Positions 1 through 6,120 of a stretch of DNA of 64,000 nucleotides are shown in pieces. The translations under genes were made by a program, and so were the position numbers. The DNA is from Chitinophaga niabensis (lineage in GTDB: Bacteria > Bacteroidota > Bacteroidia > Chitinophagales > Chitinophagaceae), in the NCBI RefSeq assembly GCF_039545795.1, contig NZ_CP154260.1:4159001-4223000 (forward strand), read 5' to 3'. The notes under the pieces are model-generated. The model made no database searches and was not told the origin of the DNA. It worked only from the letters and a program-made list of their open reading frames with translations. Position 1 is the first letter of the stretch; each line of letters starts with the position of its first letter.

Positions 1-899
1 CCGGCCTGGTTGATTAAACCACAGCATTGTAAGCCATGTTGACAACCCCACTCTTTAAGTGCGGTAAAGTTCACGTGTGCGGTAATATCCTGGTGGCCTA
101 TATTAATATAAGGCTGATCATTTATTTCATGCCTGTTATAACACATCAGCGTACCCTCTCTTCTTTTCTCTGAGTACAGATCCTGTGCAGCATAACCGTA
201 ATCAATTGTCATCACATATCCTCTCTCCAATGCCTCCGCAACAGAGCTGATCCAGTCTGCGGCTTCCAGGTTGATCTCTGTTCTGTAACCGAAGGGCAGG
301 GATATGCCCTGTTCATCCAGGTAGTCCTGTAAAACGGCGGGAGCCGGTTTTAAGATCTCCAGGAAGTTCTTATCCTGGTAATCGATATATACTTCTTTTA
401 ATTCATCTTCCATCTTCACGCGATGTACAGAAAAGTTATCTATTAATTCGTTGGAGAGGATGCAGCCCGTAACACCATGGATCTCTTCAATTGCATCAAA
501 CCAATATACTTTATCATGAAGGTGTTTTTGTTGTTTTTCCCGCATAAGCGGACTCTTTTCAATGATACAATATTGAAGATGCTGGTATAATGAGGTATTC
601 CCGGAAAGATAGCTCAGGATATCATGGCAAAGCATGCCACTGCCTGCCCCAAATTCCACGATCGTGAAAGGGGGTTTACCCATAACGCGCCACATCTCTT
701 CCAGCTGCCGTGCAATCATGGCACCAAAAGCCGGGGATATATACGGGCTCGTATAATAATCACCCTGCTCTCCAAACTGCTCACCGGAACCGGTATAATA
801 TCCCAACCCTGGATAATACAGCGATGCCTCCATAAAATCGTGAAAGGAAACAGGACCTTTCTGCCGGATCTCTGCTATAATAATGTCCGCCAGTTGCAT
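1..899 (-). CDS. MidA/COG1565-type SAM-dependent methyltransferase (3' end cut by window edge)
   Basis: Reading leftward from the ATG at 899-897 gives an open frame of 299 codons that runs off the window without a stop. The start has the family hallmarks: a YTSP..SP.FG segment at about residues 49-59, then the glycine-rich SAM-binding motif VEFGAGSGML at about 81-90, then a conserved SNELIDNF segment. These fit the MidA/NDUFAF7 (DUF185) family, whose mitochondrial member dimethylates an arginine of complex I; bacterial substrates are unknown. Family members are about 360-390 residues long, so some 60-90 residues are missing here. No Shine-Dalgarno or clear promoter box precedes the start. The nearest upstream element is a terminator at 981-1008, so the gene probably has its own promoter in 900-980. 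Confidence 0.85.
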   Translation of the reverse strand, partial: MQLADIIIAEIRQKGPVSFHDFMEASLYYPGLGYYTGSGEQFGEQGDYYTSPYISPAFGAMIARQLEEMWRVMGKPPFTIVEFGAGSGMLCHDILSYLSGNTSLYQHLQYCIIEKSPLMREKQQKHLHDKVYWFDAIEEIHGVTGCILSNELIDNFSVHRVKMEDELKEVYIDYQDKNFLEILKPAPAVLQDYLDEQGISLPFGYRTEINLEAADWISSVAEALERGYVMTIDYGYAAQDLYSEKRREGTLMCYNRHEINDQPYINIGHQDITAHVNFTALKEWGCQHGLQCCGLINQA

Positions 900-980
900 C
901 TAACGATTTTTGTATGTTTCATATTGATGATAACTCATAACGTTTGATTTTGCAATTAGAAAGTCAAACACTATGCCCAT

Positions 981-1008
981 AAAAAAAGTCTCCGGAGATT
1001 CCGGAGAC
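981..1008 (-). terminator. Intrinsic terminator, part of the degenerate TPP-riboswitch copy
   Basis: A 9-bp stem (988-996 with 1000-1008, loop of 3) is followed on the minus strand by seven T (987-981). It lies downstream of the serine hydrolase gene and can end its transcript. Its layout copies the terminator at 2199-2227. Confidence 0.8.
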
Positions 1009-1105
1009 TTTGAATATTTCTTTTTCCTATGTTGGTTTTACCCATATCATATTCTAAAGAAAATTCTGATAATTATACAGAAAAAACTGTGCCAGAAGAA
1101 CAGCT
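981..1105 (-). repeat. Direct repeat, copy A: decayed TPP riboswitch plus terminator
   Basis: Read on the minus strand, this segment matches 2199-2369 in order. Both copies begin with the shared stretch TGTGCCAG (its complement is visible in plus at 1088-1096 and 2351-2358). Both then carry a P1 left strand, the P4/P5-like core ending in ACATAGGAAA here and GCGTAGGAAA there, a P1 right strand, TTCA, and a GC-rich terminator ending in T7 then ATG. Copy A lacks about 45 nt corresponding to the P2/P3 arm and has lost core bases, so it probably cannot bind TPP. P1 pairing survives with changed bases on both sides. Confidence 0.65.
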
Positions 1106-2159
1106 ATAAGATCTCTAAAAACACCTGTAACCGCTCATTAAAAACATCTCCCTTATTGCAGTTAGTAAAGAACACGTAACCGCTCTTTTTCTCTTTATAG
1201 AACAGGCAGCCGGATTGAAAATTACCGTTGTTGCCGCCATGCTGATAAGCGATGCCATACTTCGTTGGCCTTATGGCTAATCCTAATCCCCAGGCCACTA
1301 CACCTTCATTGTAATTTTCAGGCACAGCTGTTTGCGCCTTGAACATTTCTTCATGTGTTTCATCCTTCATCAATCCTACCAGGAAATGCGCATAGCTCAC
1401 TGCTTCCGTATGCAGTTTCCCGGCAGCGCCAAAGGAAGTAGAATCTTCATCTGGGAATGCCATCGGCCATCTTCTTCCTTCTACTTTACCATTCTTATGT
1501 CCTGTTACTTTATGCTGCCCCATGAAATCATTATAAGTGAACCAGGCATACTGCATTCCTAAAGGAACGGCTACTTCCTGCCGGAAAACAGCATCCAGCT
1601 TGCTTAGCGGCATCTTATTCAGATGCGCCAATACCTTGGCCAGGTAATGATATCCTTCTCCCGAATAAGTGAAAGTACCCGGCTCTTTCTTAATATACAT
1701 ATCTCCCCGTTTGATCTGCCGTGCAGAGTCCGCCAGGTCAAACCAACGCCAGTTGGGAAAACCTGTTGTATGGTCCAGCACCATCCTCGCAGTGATCAGT
1801 TTATAACGTTGATCATATTCCAACTCAGGAAAAGGGAGATATTGGTACAGGGGCTTATCAAGGTTCAGCAAACCCTTATCTACCATTTTCAGCGCCAGGT
1901 AGGCAAATACCGGTTTGGATAAAGAGGCTGCTTCAAAGATAGATTGATCATCCACTTTAACAGGTGTAGTTGTATTGGTTACACCCAGTGCCCTGTGATA
2001 AACGATCTTTCCCTTCCGGATCACAGCAATGGAGAGGCCCGGCATGCCGAGGGACTTCATCTGTACCTTCAGGAATTTATCAAGTTGCTTACGGGAGAAG
2101 TACTTCATTTGCCCGTAAGAGGTAGAGGAGATCAGTAACAACAGTATAAGGTATCTCAT
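1104..2159 (-). CDS. Secreted serine hydrolase of the beta-lactamase / penicillin-binding family
   Basis: The 351-residue reading starts at ATG 2159, because a signal peptide (MRYLILLLLISSTSYG) begins there. An in-frame ATG at 2198 would add 13 residues but sits directly on the terminator T-run. Family marks are the SxxK motif S-L-S-K at residues 79-82, a YSG.. element near residue 165 in the position of Tyr-x-Asn, and a C-terminal HGG box in place of KTG. This is the class C beta-lactamase / esterase / DD-peptidase fold (PF00144), acting outside the cytoplasm; the true substrate cannot be told. The gene lies directly behind a TPP riboswitch with a terminator, and its far side carries a decayed copy of the same element. 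No thiamine gene is in view, so the link to TPP is unexplained. Confidence 0.85.
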   Translation of the reverse strand: MRYLILLLLISSTSYGQMKYFSRKQLDKFLKVQMKSLGMPGLSIAVIRKGKIVYHRALGVTNTTTPVKVDDQSIFEAASLSKPVFAYLALKMVDKGLLNLDKPLYQYLPFPELEYDQRYKLITARMVLDHTTGFPNWRWFDLADSARQIKRGDMYIKKEPGTFTYSGEGYHYLAKVLAHLNKMPLSKLDAVFRQEVAVPLGMQYAWFTYNDFMGQHKVTGHKNGKVEGRRWPMAFPDEDSTSFGAAGKLHTEAVSYAHFLVGLMKDETHEEMFKAQTAVPENYNEGVVAWGLGLAIRPTKYGIAYQHGGNNGNFQSGCLFYKEKKSGYVFFTNCNKGDVFNERLQVFLEIL

Positions 2160-2198
2160 GCTATAAAGACGAATGCCTGTTTCAAAGGTTGCATGCAT

Positions 2199-2227
2199 AA
2201 AAAAAGGCTCCGGGAATTCCGGAGCCT
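2199..2227 (-). terminator. Terminator of the TPP riboswitch
   Basis: A 9-bp GC-rich stem (2205-2213 with 2219-2227, loop of 5) is followed on the minus strand by T7 (2205-2199). It begins 6 nt after the aptamer's closing helix P1, so TPP-dependent attenuation is the natural reading. Confidence 0.85.
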
Positions 2228-2233
2228 CTGAAC

Positions 2234-2326
2234 GTTTCTTGTTTCCTACGCTGGTATTATCCAGATCAGGTATTAAGAGTATGATCTCAGGTCTGCATGG
2301 TGTCAGACCACCTCTTACTAAGAAAC
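2234..2326 (-). promoter_or_regulatory. TPP riboswitch (THI element)
   Basis: The minus strand carries the invariant core CTGAGA (plus 2285-2290) and CTGATCTGGATAATACCAG followed by CGTAGG (plus about 2245-2269). P1 is GTTTCTT / AAGAAAC (2326-2320 with 2240-2234). P2 is AAGAG / CTCTT, and P3 is GGTCTG / CAGACC (2309-2304 with 2295-2290). An intrinsic terminator follows at once. The only gene immediately downstream is the secreted serine hydrolase, not a thiamine synthesis or transport gene. The aptamer looks intact, but the regulated target is unusual. Confidence 0.9.
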
Positions 2327-2513
2327 TTCTGAATACTATATATAAATAATTGTGCCAGAAAAACAGCTTTGCACAGTTTACTGAAATTCAATACAATCCA
2401 ATGCTACAGCAGTTTTCACCGGAAATTATTTCCACATTCCTCTACATATTGTGCATATTATAGCATGGTTGATAAGTTTATAGGCCATGGCCTGGTTTTT
2501 CCGGTAGAAATCT

Positions 2514-2524
2514 AAAAAGGAGGT
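2514..2524 (+). promoter_or_regulatory. Unusually strong Shine-Dalgarno sequence
   Basis: AAAAAGGAGGT lies 4 nt before the ATG at 2529. Nearly all other genes in the window have no recognisable Shine-Dalgarno, as is usual in Bacteroidota, so this site stands out and fixes the Hsp20 start. Confidence 0.75.
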
Positions 2525-2528
2525 ACAT

Positions 2529-2969
2529 ATGAAAAATCTGGAAAGAACCGACAAGGGTCTGAAAGCGTATGATCCCTGGCGCGACTTCTTTAACCTGGAA
2601 AGCTTCTTCCCTTTTGAAAACGGAAGACAGTCAAAATCTCTACCAGCTGTAAATATTTCCGAGGATGACAAACAATACAGCGTAGATGTGATAGCACCCG
2701 GATTTAAAAAAGAAGATTTCAAGATCAAGGTGGATGATGATGTATTAAGCATCAGCGCGGAAACAAAACAGGAGTCATCTGAAAACGGTAATGGCAAACA
2801 ATACAGCCGGAGAGAATACAGTTACAGCTCTTTCACCCGAACTTTCAGGCTGCCGGACAATACAAAGGATGATCAGATCAGTGCCAGTTATACAGATGGC
2901 ATTTTAAAACTGAGTATTCCAAAAAGCAAAGAGCAGACGAAAGCAACGAAAGAGATTGCTATTAATTAA
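2529..2969 (+). CDS. Hsp20 / alpha-crystallin small heat-shock protein
   Basis: The 146 residues have a short N-terminal arm with Phe-rich segments (residues 16-30), then an alpha-crystallin domain (about 40-135). The domain has the typical start PAVNISEDD..Y and the conserved A.Y.DGIL.L.IPK strand near its end. It is an ATP-independent holdase that keeps unfolding proteins soluble in the cytoplasm. The gene stands alone: divergent from the riboswitch leader upstream and convergent with the GH43 gene, with which it shares a bidirectional terminator. The exceptional Shine-Dalgarno suggests high translation when induced. The length is normal for bacterial IbpA-type proteins. Confidence 0.93.
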   Translation: MKNLERTDKGLKAYDPWRDFFNLESFFPFENGRQSKSLPAVNISEDDKQYSVDVIAPGFKKEDFKIKVDDDVLSISAETKQESSENGNGKQYSRREYSYSSFTRTFRLPDNTKDDQISASYTDGILKLSIPKSKEQTKATKEIAIN

Positions 2970-2973
2970 AAAA

Positions 2974-3004
2974 AGAGGCGGTATCTATAATACCGCCTCT
3001 TTTA
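2974..3004 (+). terminator. Bidirectional terminator between hsp20 and the GH43 gene
   Basis: An 11-bp stem (2974-2984 with 2990-3000) has an A-run before it and T's after it, so it can serve both convergent genes. Confidence 0.9.
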
Positions 3005-3005
3005 T

Positions 3006-3920
3006 TTATGGCTTCACCACCGGCCATCCATTCGCATACACCAGCGAGCTGATACAAAATACTCTTCCTCCTCCCTTCTGCCGGTGAATAGCATGATAAG
3101 CAATATGGTTATTACCCTGCGCATCTTTAAAAACAGAATTATGCCCGGGCGCTAACCAGATACTATCCTTTTCCAGTATCACCCCATGGCTTTCAAAAGG
3201 CCCTTCCGCATGATCCGCTCTTGATACCAGCACGGCATAATTTGCATCCTTCCCGCAACAGTTATCACCGGAATAATAGAGATAATATTTCCCTGCATGA
3301 TAATCCAGCCAGGCACCTTCTATCAGCCTTGTATAATTCTTTTCCTTACCCGGCCAAACAACCGGCACCGGTTTGGAACCGGGTTTAAAATCAGACCAAT
3401 CATCCCTCATTTCCTGCACCCTGATCGGTTTAAAACCAGAGCCCCAGTACAGGAGTTTTTTGCCCGTTTGCGGGTCTATAAAAGCCATGGGATCTATATG
3501 TTCAAAGCCCTCTCCGCAGATCAGGGGAGACCCTTTATCTGTAAACGGCCCTTCCGGCTGCGTAGCATAAGCCACTCCTAAACATTTACCGGTTGTAGTA
3601 TCTGTGGATTCCCCGGAATAGAAGAGTACATATTTCTGAATGGAGGAATCATAGAGTACATGCGGTGCCCAGAAATGTTTATCTGCCCAAACGGGTTTTA
3701 CCGGAAGCGCATCCGCCGGATCACTCCAATGCTGCAGATCTTCAGAAACAGACACCTGTATGTGGCCACGGCCCTGTGTGGCATAAGCATAATATTTTCC
3801 ATTGACGCGGATCACCGTGGGATCAGGAAAATCTTTATCCAGCACCGGATTGCTGAGGGTCTGGGCATTAGCTGCCAGCGTGGAACAGAGCAGCAGGGAA
3901 AGTAAGTACCTGGTATTCAT
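3006..3920 (-). CDS. Secreted glycoside hydrolase family 43 enzyme
   Basis: The protein is 304 residues with a clear signal peptide ending ANAQ near residue 20. The GH43 five-bladed propeller is indicated by the catalytic-base Asp in FPDPTV (residue 33), a second Asp in HIDPMAF near 143 and the general-acid Glu in IEGAWLDY near 201. Late in the protein comes the usual GHNSVF segment. GH43 members act on arabinan, arabinoxylan or xylooligosaccharides; the substrate here is not clear, although arabinosidase-type enzymes have this size. The gene stands alone, not in a polysaccharide-utilisation locus, and lacks an accessory beta-sandwich domain. A near-match promoter (TATCTTTA at 3926-3933 on the minus strand) ends 5 nt before the ATG. 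Confidence 0.9.
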   Translation of the reverse strand: MNTRYLLSLLLCSTLAANAQTLSNPVLDKDFPDPTVIRVNGKYYAYATQGRGHIQVSVSEDLQHWSDPADALPVKPVWADKHFWAPHVLYDSSIQKYVLFYSGESTDTTTGKCLGVAYATQPEGPFTDKGSPLICGEGFEHIDPMAFIDPQTGKKLLYWGSGFKPIRVQEMRDDWSDFKPGSKPVPVVWPGKEKNYTRLIEGAWLDYHAGKYYLYYSGDNCCGKDANYAVLVSRADHAEGPFESHGVILEKDSIWLAPGHNSVFKDAQGNNHIAYHAIHRQKGGGRVFCISSLVYANGWPVVKP

Positions 3921-3958
3921 GTAAATAAAGATAACAGAATATCACTGCAAAAATTTAC

Positions 3959-3966
3959 TATATTTG
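3959..3966 (+). promoter_or_regulatory. -7 promoter element for the 53-residue protein
   Basis: TATATTTG matches the Bacteroidota consensus TAnnTTTG and ends 22 nt before the ATG at 3989. No convincing -33 box was seen. Confidence 0.55.
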
Positions 3967-3988
3967 TTTTGCACCAATTCTAAAAGCT

Positions 3989-4150
3989 ATGTCATTATTA
4001 AATAACAGTAACAAGAAAGGCGGCAAAAGGGACAATAAGCAGAGTAAGACTAATCAGCCGGGGGTGAACAATGCGTCCTTTATGAAACCGGGCAAACAAG
4101 CGAACGTTGCAAAGAAACCTGTTAAAACAGGTGGTGCAAGAGGCAGCTGA
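3989..4150 (+). CDS. Small basic Lys/Asn/Gly-rich protein (53 residues), unrecognised
   Basis: ATG at 3989 and TGA at 4148 give 53 residues, rich in Lys, Asn and Gly and strongly basic, with no signal peptide or membrane segment. Support for a real gene is indirect: an exact TAnnTTTG box 22 nt upstream, a strong terminator 20 nt downstream, and an open frame that fills the gap between them. Composition suggests a disordered nucleic-acid-binding or ribosome-associated peptide, but no family is recognised. The opposite strand has a similar-length frame (3998-4186) that lacks a promoter and runs through the terminator; it is judged to be a shadow. Confidence 0.65.
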   Translation: MSLLNNSNKKGGKRDNKQSKTNQPGVNNASFMKPGKQANVAKKPVKTGGARGS

Positions 4151-4169
4151 TAAATATTGCTTAAAGAAA

Positions 4170-4197
4170 AAGCCCCGATGGATCATCGGGGCTTTTT
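4170..4197 (+). terminator. Bidirectional terminator between the small basic protein gene and fabF
   Basis: An 11-bp stem (4170-4180 with 4184-4194) has a 3-nt loop, an A-run before and a T-run after. Confidence 0.9.
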
Positions 4198-4241
4198 ATG
4201 GGCAGTGTGTTAAAAACACAAACCATAGTTCTTTAAGACCA

Positions 4242-5492
4242 CTAAAACTTTTTAAACACCACAATCCCGTTATGCCCCCCAAAGCCGAAAGTATTACTCA
4301 TCGCCACCTTTACTTCTTTCTCTACCGCCGAACCTAACACAATCTGCAAACTCGCAGGAATAGCAGGGTCTAATTCCGTTGTATTGATCGTAGGTGGAAT
4401 AACACTTTTTACAATACTCATCACACTCGCAATTGCTTCAATGGCGCCGGCTGCTCCCAGCAAATGTCCTGTCATGGATTTGGTAGCGCTGATATGCAAA
4501 TGAGCCGCTGTGTCACCAAACATTTTACGGATGGCTGCAATTTCACTCAGATCGCCAACGGGCGTAGAAGTAGCATGTGCATTGAGGTAGCCCACCTCTT
4601 CTGCATTCAGCCCGCCATCTTCCAAAGCAAACTTCATCGCCTGTAAAGCGCCCAGCCCTTCAGGGTGTGTAGCCGTCATATGATACGCATCTGCTGTCAT
4701 GGCTGCACCTGCAACTTCTGCATATATTTTTGCACCACGTGCTTTGGCATGTTCATATTCTTCGAGCACCAAGGCACCCGCTCCTTCGCCCATGATAAAT
4801 CCATCCCTGTTCACATCAAAAGGCCGGGAAGCGGCAGCAGGATCATCATTCCTGATAGACATGGCTTTCATGGCACAGAAGCCACCAACAGAAGCCGGAG
4901 TTATTGGCGCTTCGGAACCTCCTGTGATGATCACTTTCGCTTTACCCAAACGGATGTAGTTGAATGCATCCATTATGGCGGTATTAGAAGTGGCGCATGC
5001 AGAAACAGTAGTGTAATTAATGCCCATCAATCCATGCTGCATGGAGATCATGCCGGAAGCCATATTGGTGATCAGCTTGGGAACGAAATAAGGAGAAAAA
5101 CGCGGATTGAATCCACCTTCCACATATTCTGTTACCTGCTCTTCAAATGTTTGCATACCACCCTGTCCTGATCCCCAGATCACACCGGTAGCGAAGGGAT
5201 CCATACCGGAAAAATCCAGGCCGGAATCTTTGATGGCCTGATCAGAAGCTACGAGTGCATATTGTGTGAACGGATCTGTTTTACGCAGTTCGCTTTTATC
5301 AATAAAGTCTGCCGCATTGAAACCCTTCAGCTCACACGCAAAACGTGTTCTGAAACGGGAAGCATCAAAACGGGTAATAGTGGCCGCACCGCTTTTACCG
5401 GCTGTTAAAGACTCCCAGAAGGAGCTAACATCATTACCAAGCGGGGTTACGGCACCAAGGCCTGTTACAACAACTCTTTTCATAGTTTTCAT
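4242..5492 (-). CDS. fabF: Beta-ketoacyl-ACP synthase II (FabF type)
   Basis: The 416-residue thiolase-fold condensing enzyme has the active-site Cys166 in TVSACATS, His in NAHATSTP near 306 and the second His in KSMTGHLLGAAG near 341. That Cys-His-His triad performs decarboxylative Claisen condensation of malonyl-ACP in fatty-acid elongation. The ATG overlaps the stop of the upstream tetR gene (ATGA), so the two are translationally coupled; an internal ATG three codons later is the alternative start. Separation from the main fab genes and coupling to a TetR regulator suggest an accessory, regulated condensing enzyme rather than the only FabF of the cell. The length is normal. Confidence 0.92.
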   Translation of the reverse strand: MKTMKRVVVTGLGAVTPLGNDVSSFWESLTAGKSGAATITRFDASRFRTRFACELKGFNAADFIDKSELRKTDPFTQYALVASDQAIKDSGLDFSGMDPFATGVIWGSGQGGMQTFEEQVTEYVEGGFNPRFSPYFVPKLITNMASGMISMQHGLMGINYTTVSACATSNTAIMDAFNYIRLGKAKVIITGGSEAPITPASVGGFCAMKAMSIRNDDPAAASRPFDVNRDGFIMGEGAGALVLEEYEHAKARGAKIYAEVAGAAMTADAYHMTATHPEGLGALQAMKFALEDGGLNAEEVGYLNAHATSTPVGDLSEIAAIRKMFGDTAAHLHISATKSMTGHLLGAAGAIEAIASVMSIVKSVIPPTINTTELDPAIPASLQIVLGSAVEKEVKVAMSNTFGFGGHNGIVVFKKF

Positions 5493-6043
5493 GGCTTTAA
5501 ATCTTTTAATATCCTGTTGCTTACCCGGTTGAATACGGATGGCCCCAATACTCTCGATAATATCAATGACGACTGTAAATTAGTGATCAGCAGCAACGCC
5601 CTGTCAGATGCCTCTCCTTCAAAATAAAAACGGCCATTAACCCTTCCATTTTCCAGGCAGGTGCTGAGCCAGTTCACTATATCGTTCCCCATTTCCTGCA
5701 CTTTAGCTTTCATGGGGGCTGTAAATGTTTCAAAATCAGGGGAGAGTGAACCCATTAAACAAATGAAACCATTGGTTCCATGGCGGTGGAACACTTCCAC
5801 CAGTTTGGCCAGCTGCTTGTCCTCCGGTAATTTCCTCCATTTTTCTGCAAATTCCCTGAATTTCTTTATTTCATGTTCAATCACACCGATCCCCAGGTCT
5901 GCTTTGGAAGGAAAATGATAATGAATGGCCGCATTCTTTATCTCCATAGGGTCCGCAATGTCCTTGTAACTGAAGGCATTGAACCCCTGGGTCCTTATCA
6001 GATGGTCTGCCATCATTACAATTTTGTCCTTTGTATCTGACAT
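5489..6043 (-). CDS. TetR/AcrR-family transcriptional regulator
   Basis: The 184-residue protein has an N-terminal helix-turn-helix (residues about 8-55, with the diagnostic NAAIHYHFPSKADLG segment) and a variable C-terminal ligand domain. It is the first gene of an operon with fabF. Its own promoter is seen upstream, TTTG (6094-6091) - 20 bp - TATATTTG (6070-6063), and a perfect 9-bp inverted repeat (6068-6089) fills the spacer. That is a textbook position for autorepression. The inducer is unknown; with fabF as partner and a radical SAM enzyme divergent, a lipid-like or acyl-CoA ligand would be a reasonable guess. Confidence 0.9.
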   Translation of the reverse strand: MSDTKDKIVMMADHLIRTQGFNAFSYKDIADPMEIKNAAIHYHFPSKADLGIGVIEHEIKKFREFAEKWRKLPEDKQLAKLVEVFHRHGTNGFICLMGSLSPDFETFTAPMKAKVQEMGNDIVNWLSTCLENGRVNGRFYFEGEASDRALLLITNLQSSLILSRVLGPSVFNRVSNRILKDLKP

Positions 6044-6062
6044 ATTCCCGGATTATAGGGCA

Positions 6063-6094
6063 CAAATATACTTACTTACCAGTAAGTATACAAA
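6063..6094 (-). promoter_or_regulatory. tetR-fabF promoter with embedded TetR-type operator
   Basis: The -33 TTTG (6094-6091), a 20-bp spacer and -7 TATATTTG (6070-6063) form a consensus promoter reading left. Within the spacer, ATACTTACT - 4 bp - AGTAAGTAT (6068-6089) is a perfect inverted repeat, the size expected for a TetR dimer site. It also lies just upstream of the divergent radical SAM promoter. Confidence 0.8.
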
Positions 6095-6112
6095 GCTTAA
6101 ATTAATAAGGGT

Positions 6113-6120
6113 TAGTTTTG
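6113..6120 (+). promoter_or_regulatory. -7 promoter element for the radical SAM gene
   Basis: TAGTTTTG matches TAnnTTTG. It overlaps the TTG at 6118 that opens the longest frame, so translation more likely begins downstream of that codon. Confidence 0.5.

Larger units (their letters stand above)
2199..2369 (-). repeat. Direct repeat, copy B: intact TPP riboswitch region
   Basis: This is the partner of 981-1105. Similarity extends beyond the aptamer: the upstream flank TGTGCCAGAA..ACAGCT is shared (plus 2351-2369 and 1088-1105). The pair therefore looks like a duplication of a whole leader about 1.2 kb apart, flanking the serine hydrolase gene. Confidence 0.65.

Noticed and set aside
973..1179. 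68-codon plus-strand frame over the decayed riboswitch
   Set aside because: It runs through a terminator hairpin and into the 3' end of the hydrolase gene; composition is Phe/Lys/Tyr-rich noise.
2426..2797. Minus-strand frame opposite hsp20
   Set aside because: It covers the Shine-Dalgarno and the alpha-crystallin coding region; no independent support.
6118..6120. TTG as translation start of the radical SAM gene
   Set aside because: It lies within the -7 box and would not be transcribed from that promoter; a downstream start is more likely, though none is proved, so the longest coordinates are reported with a warning.
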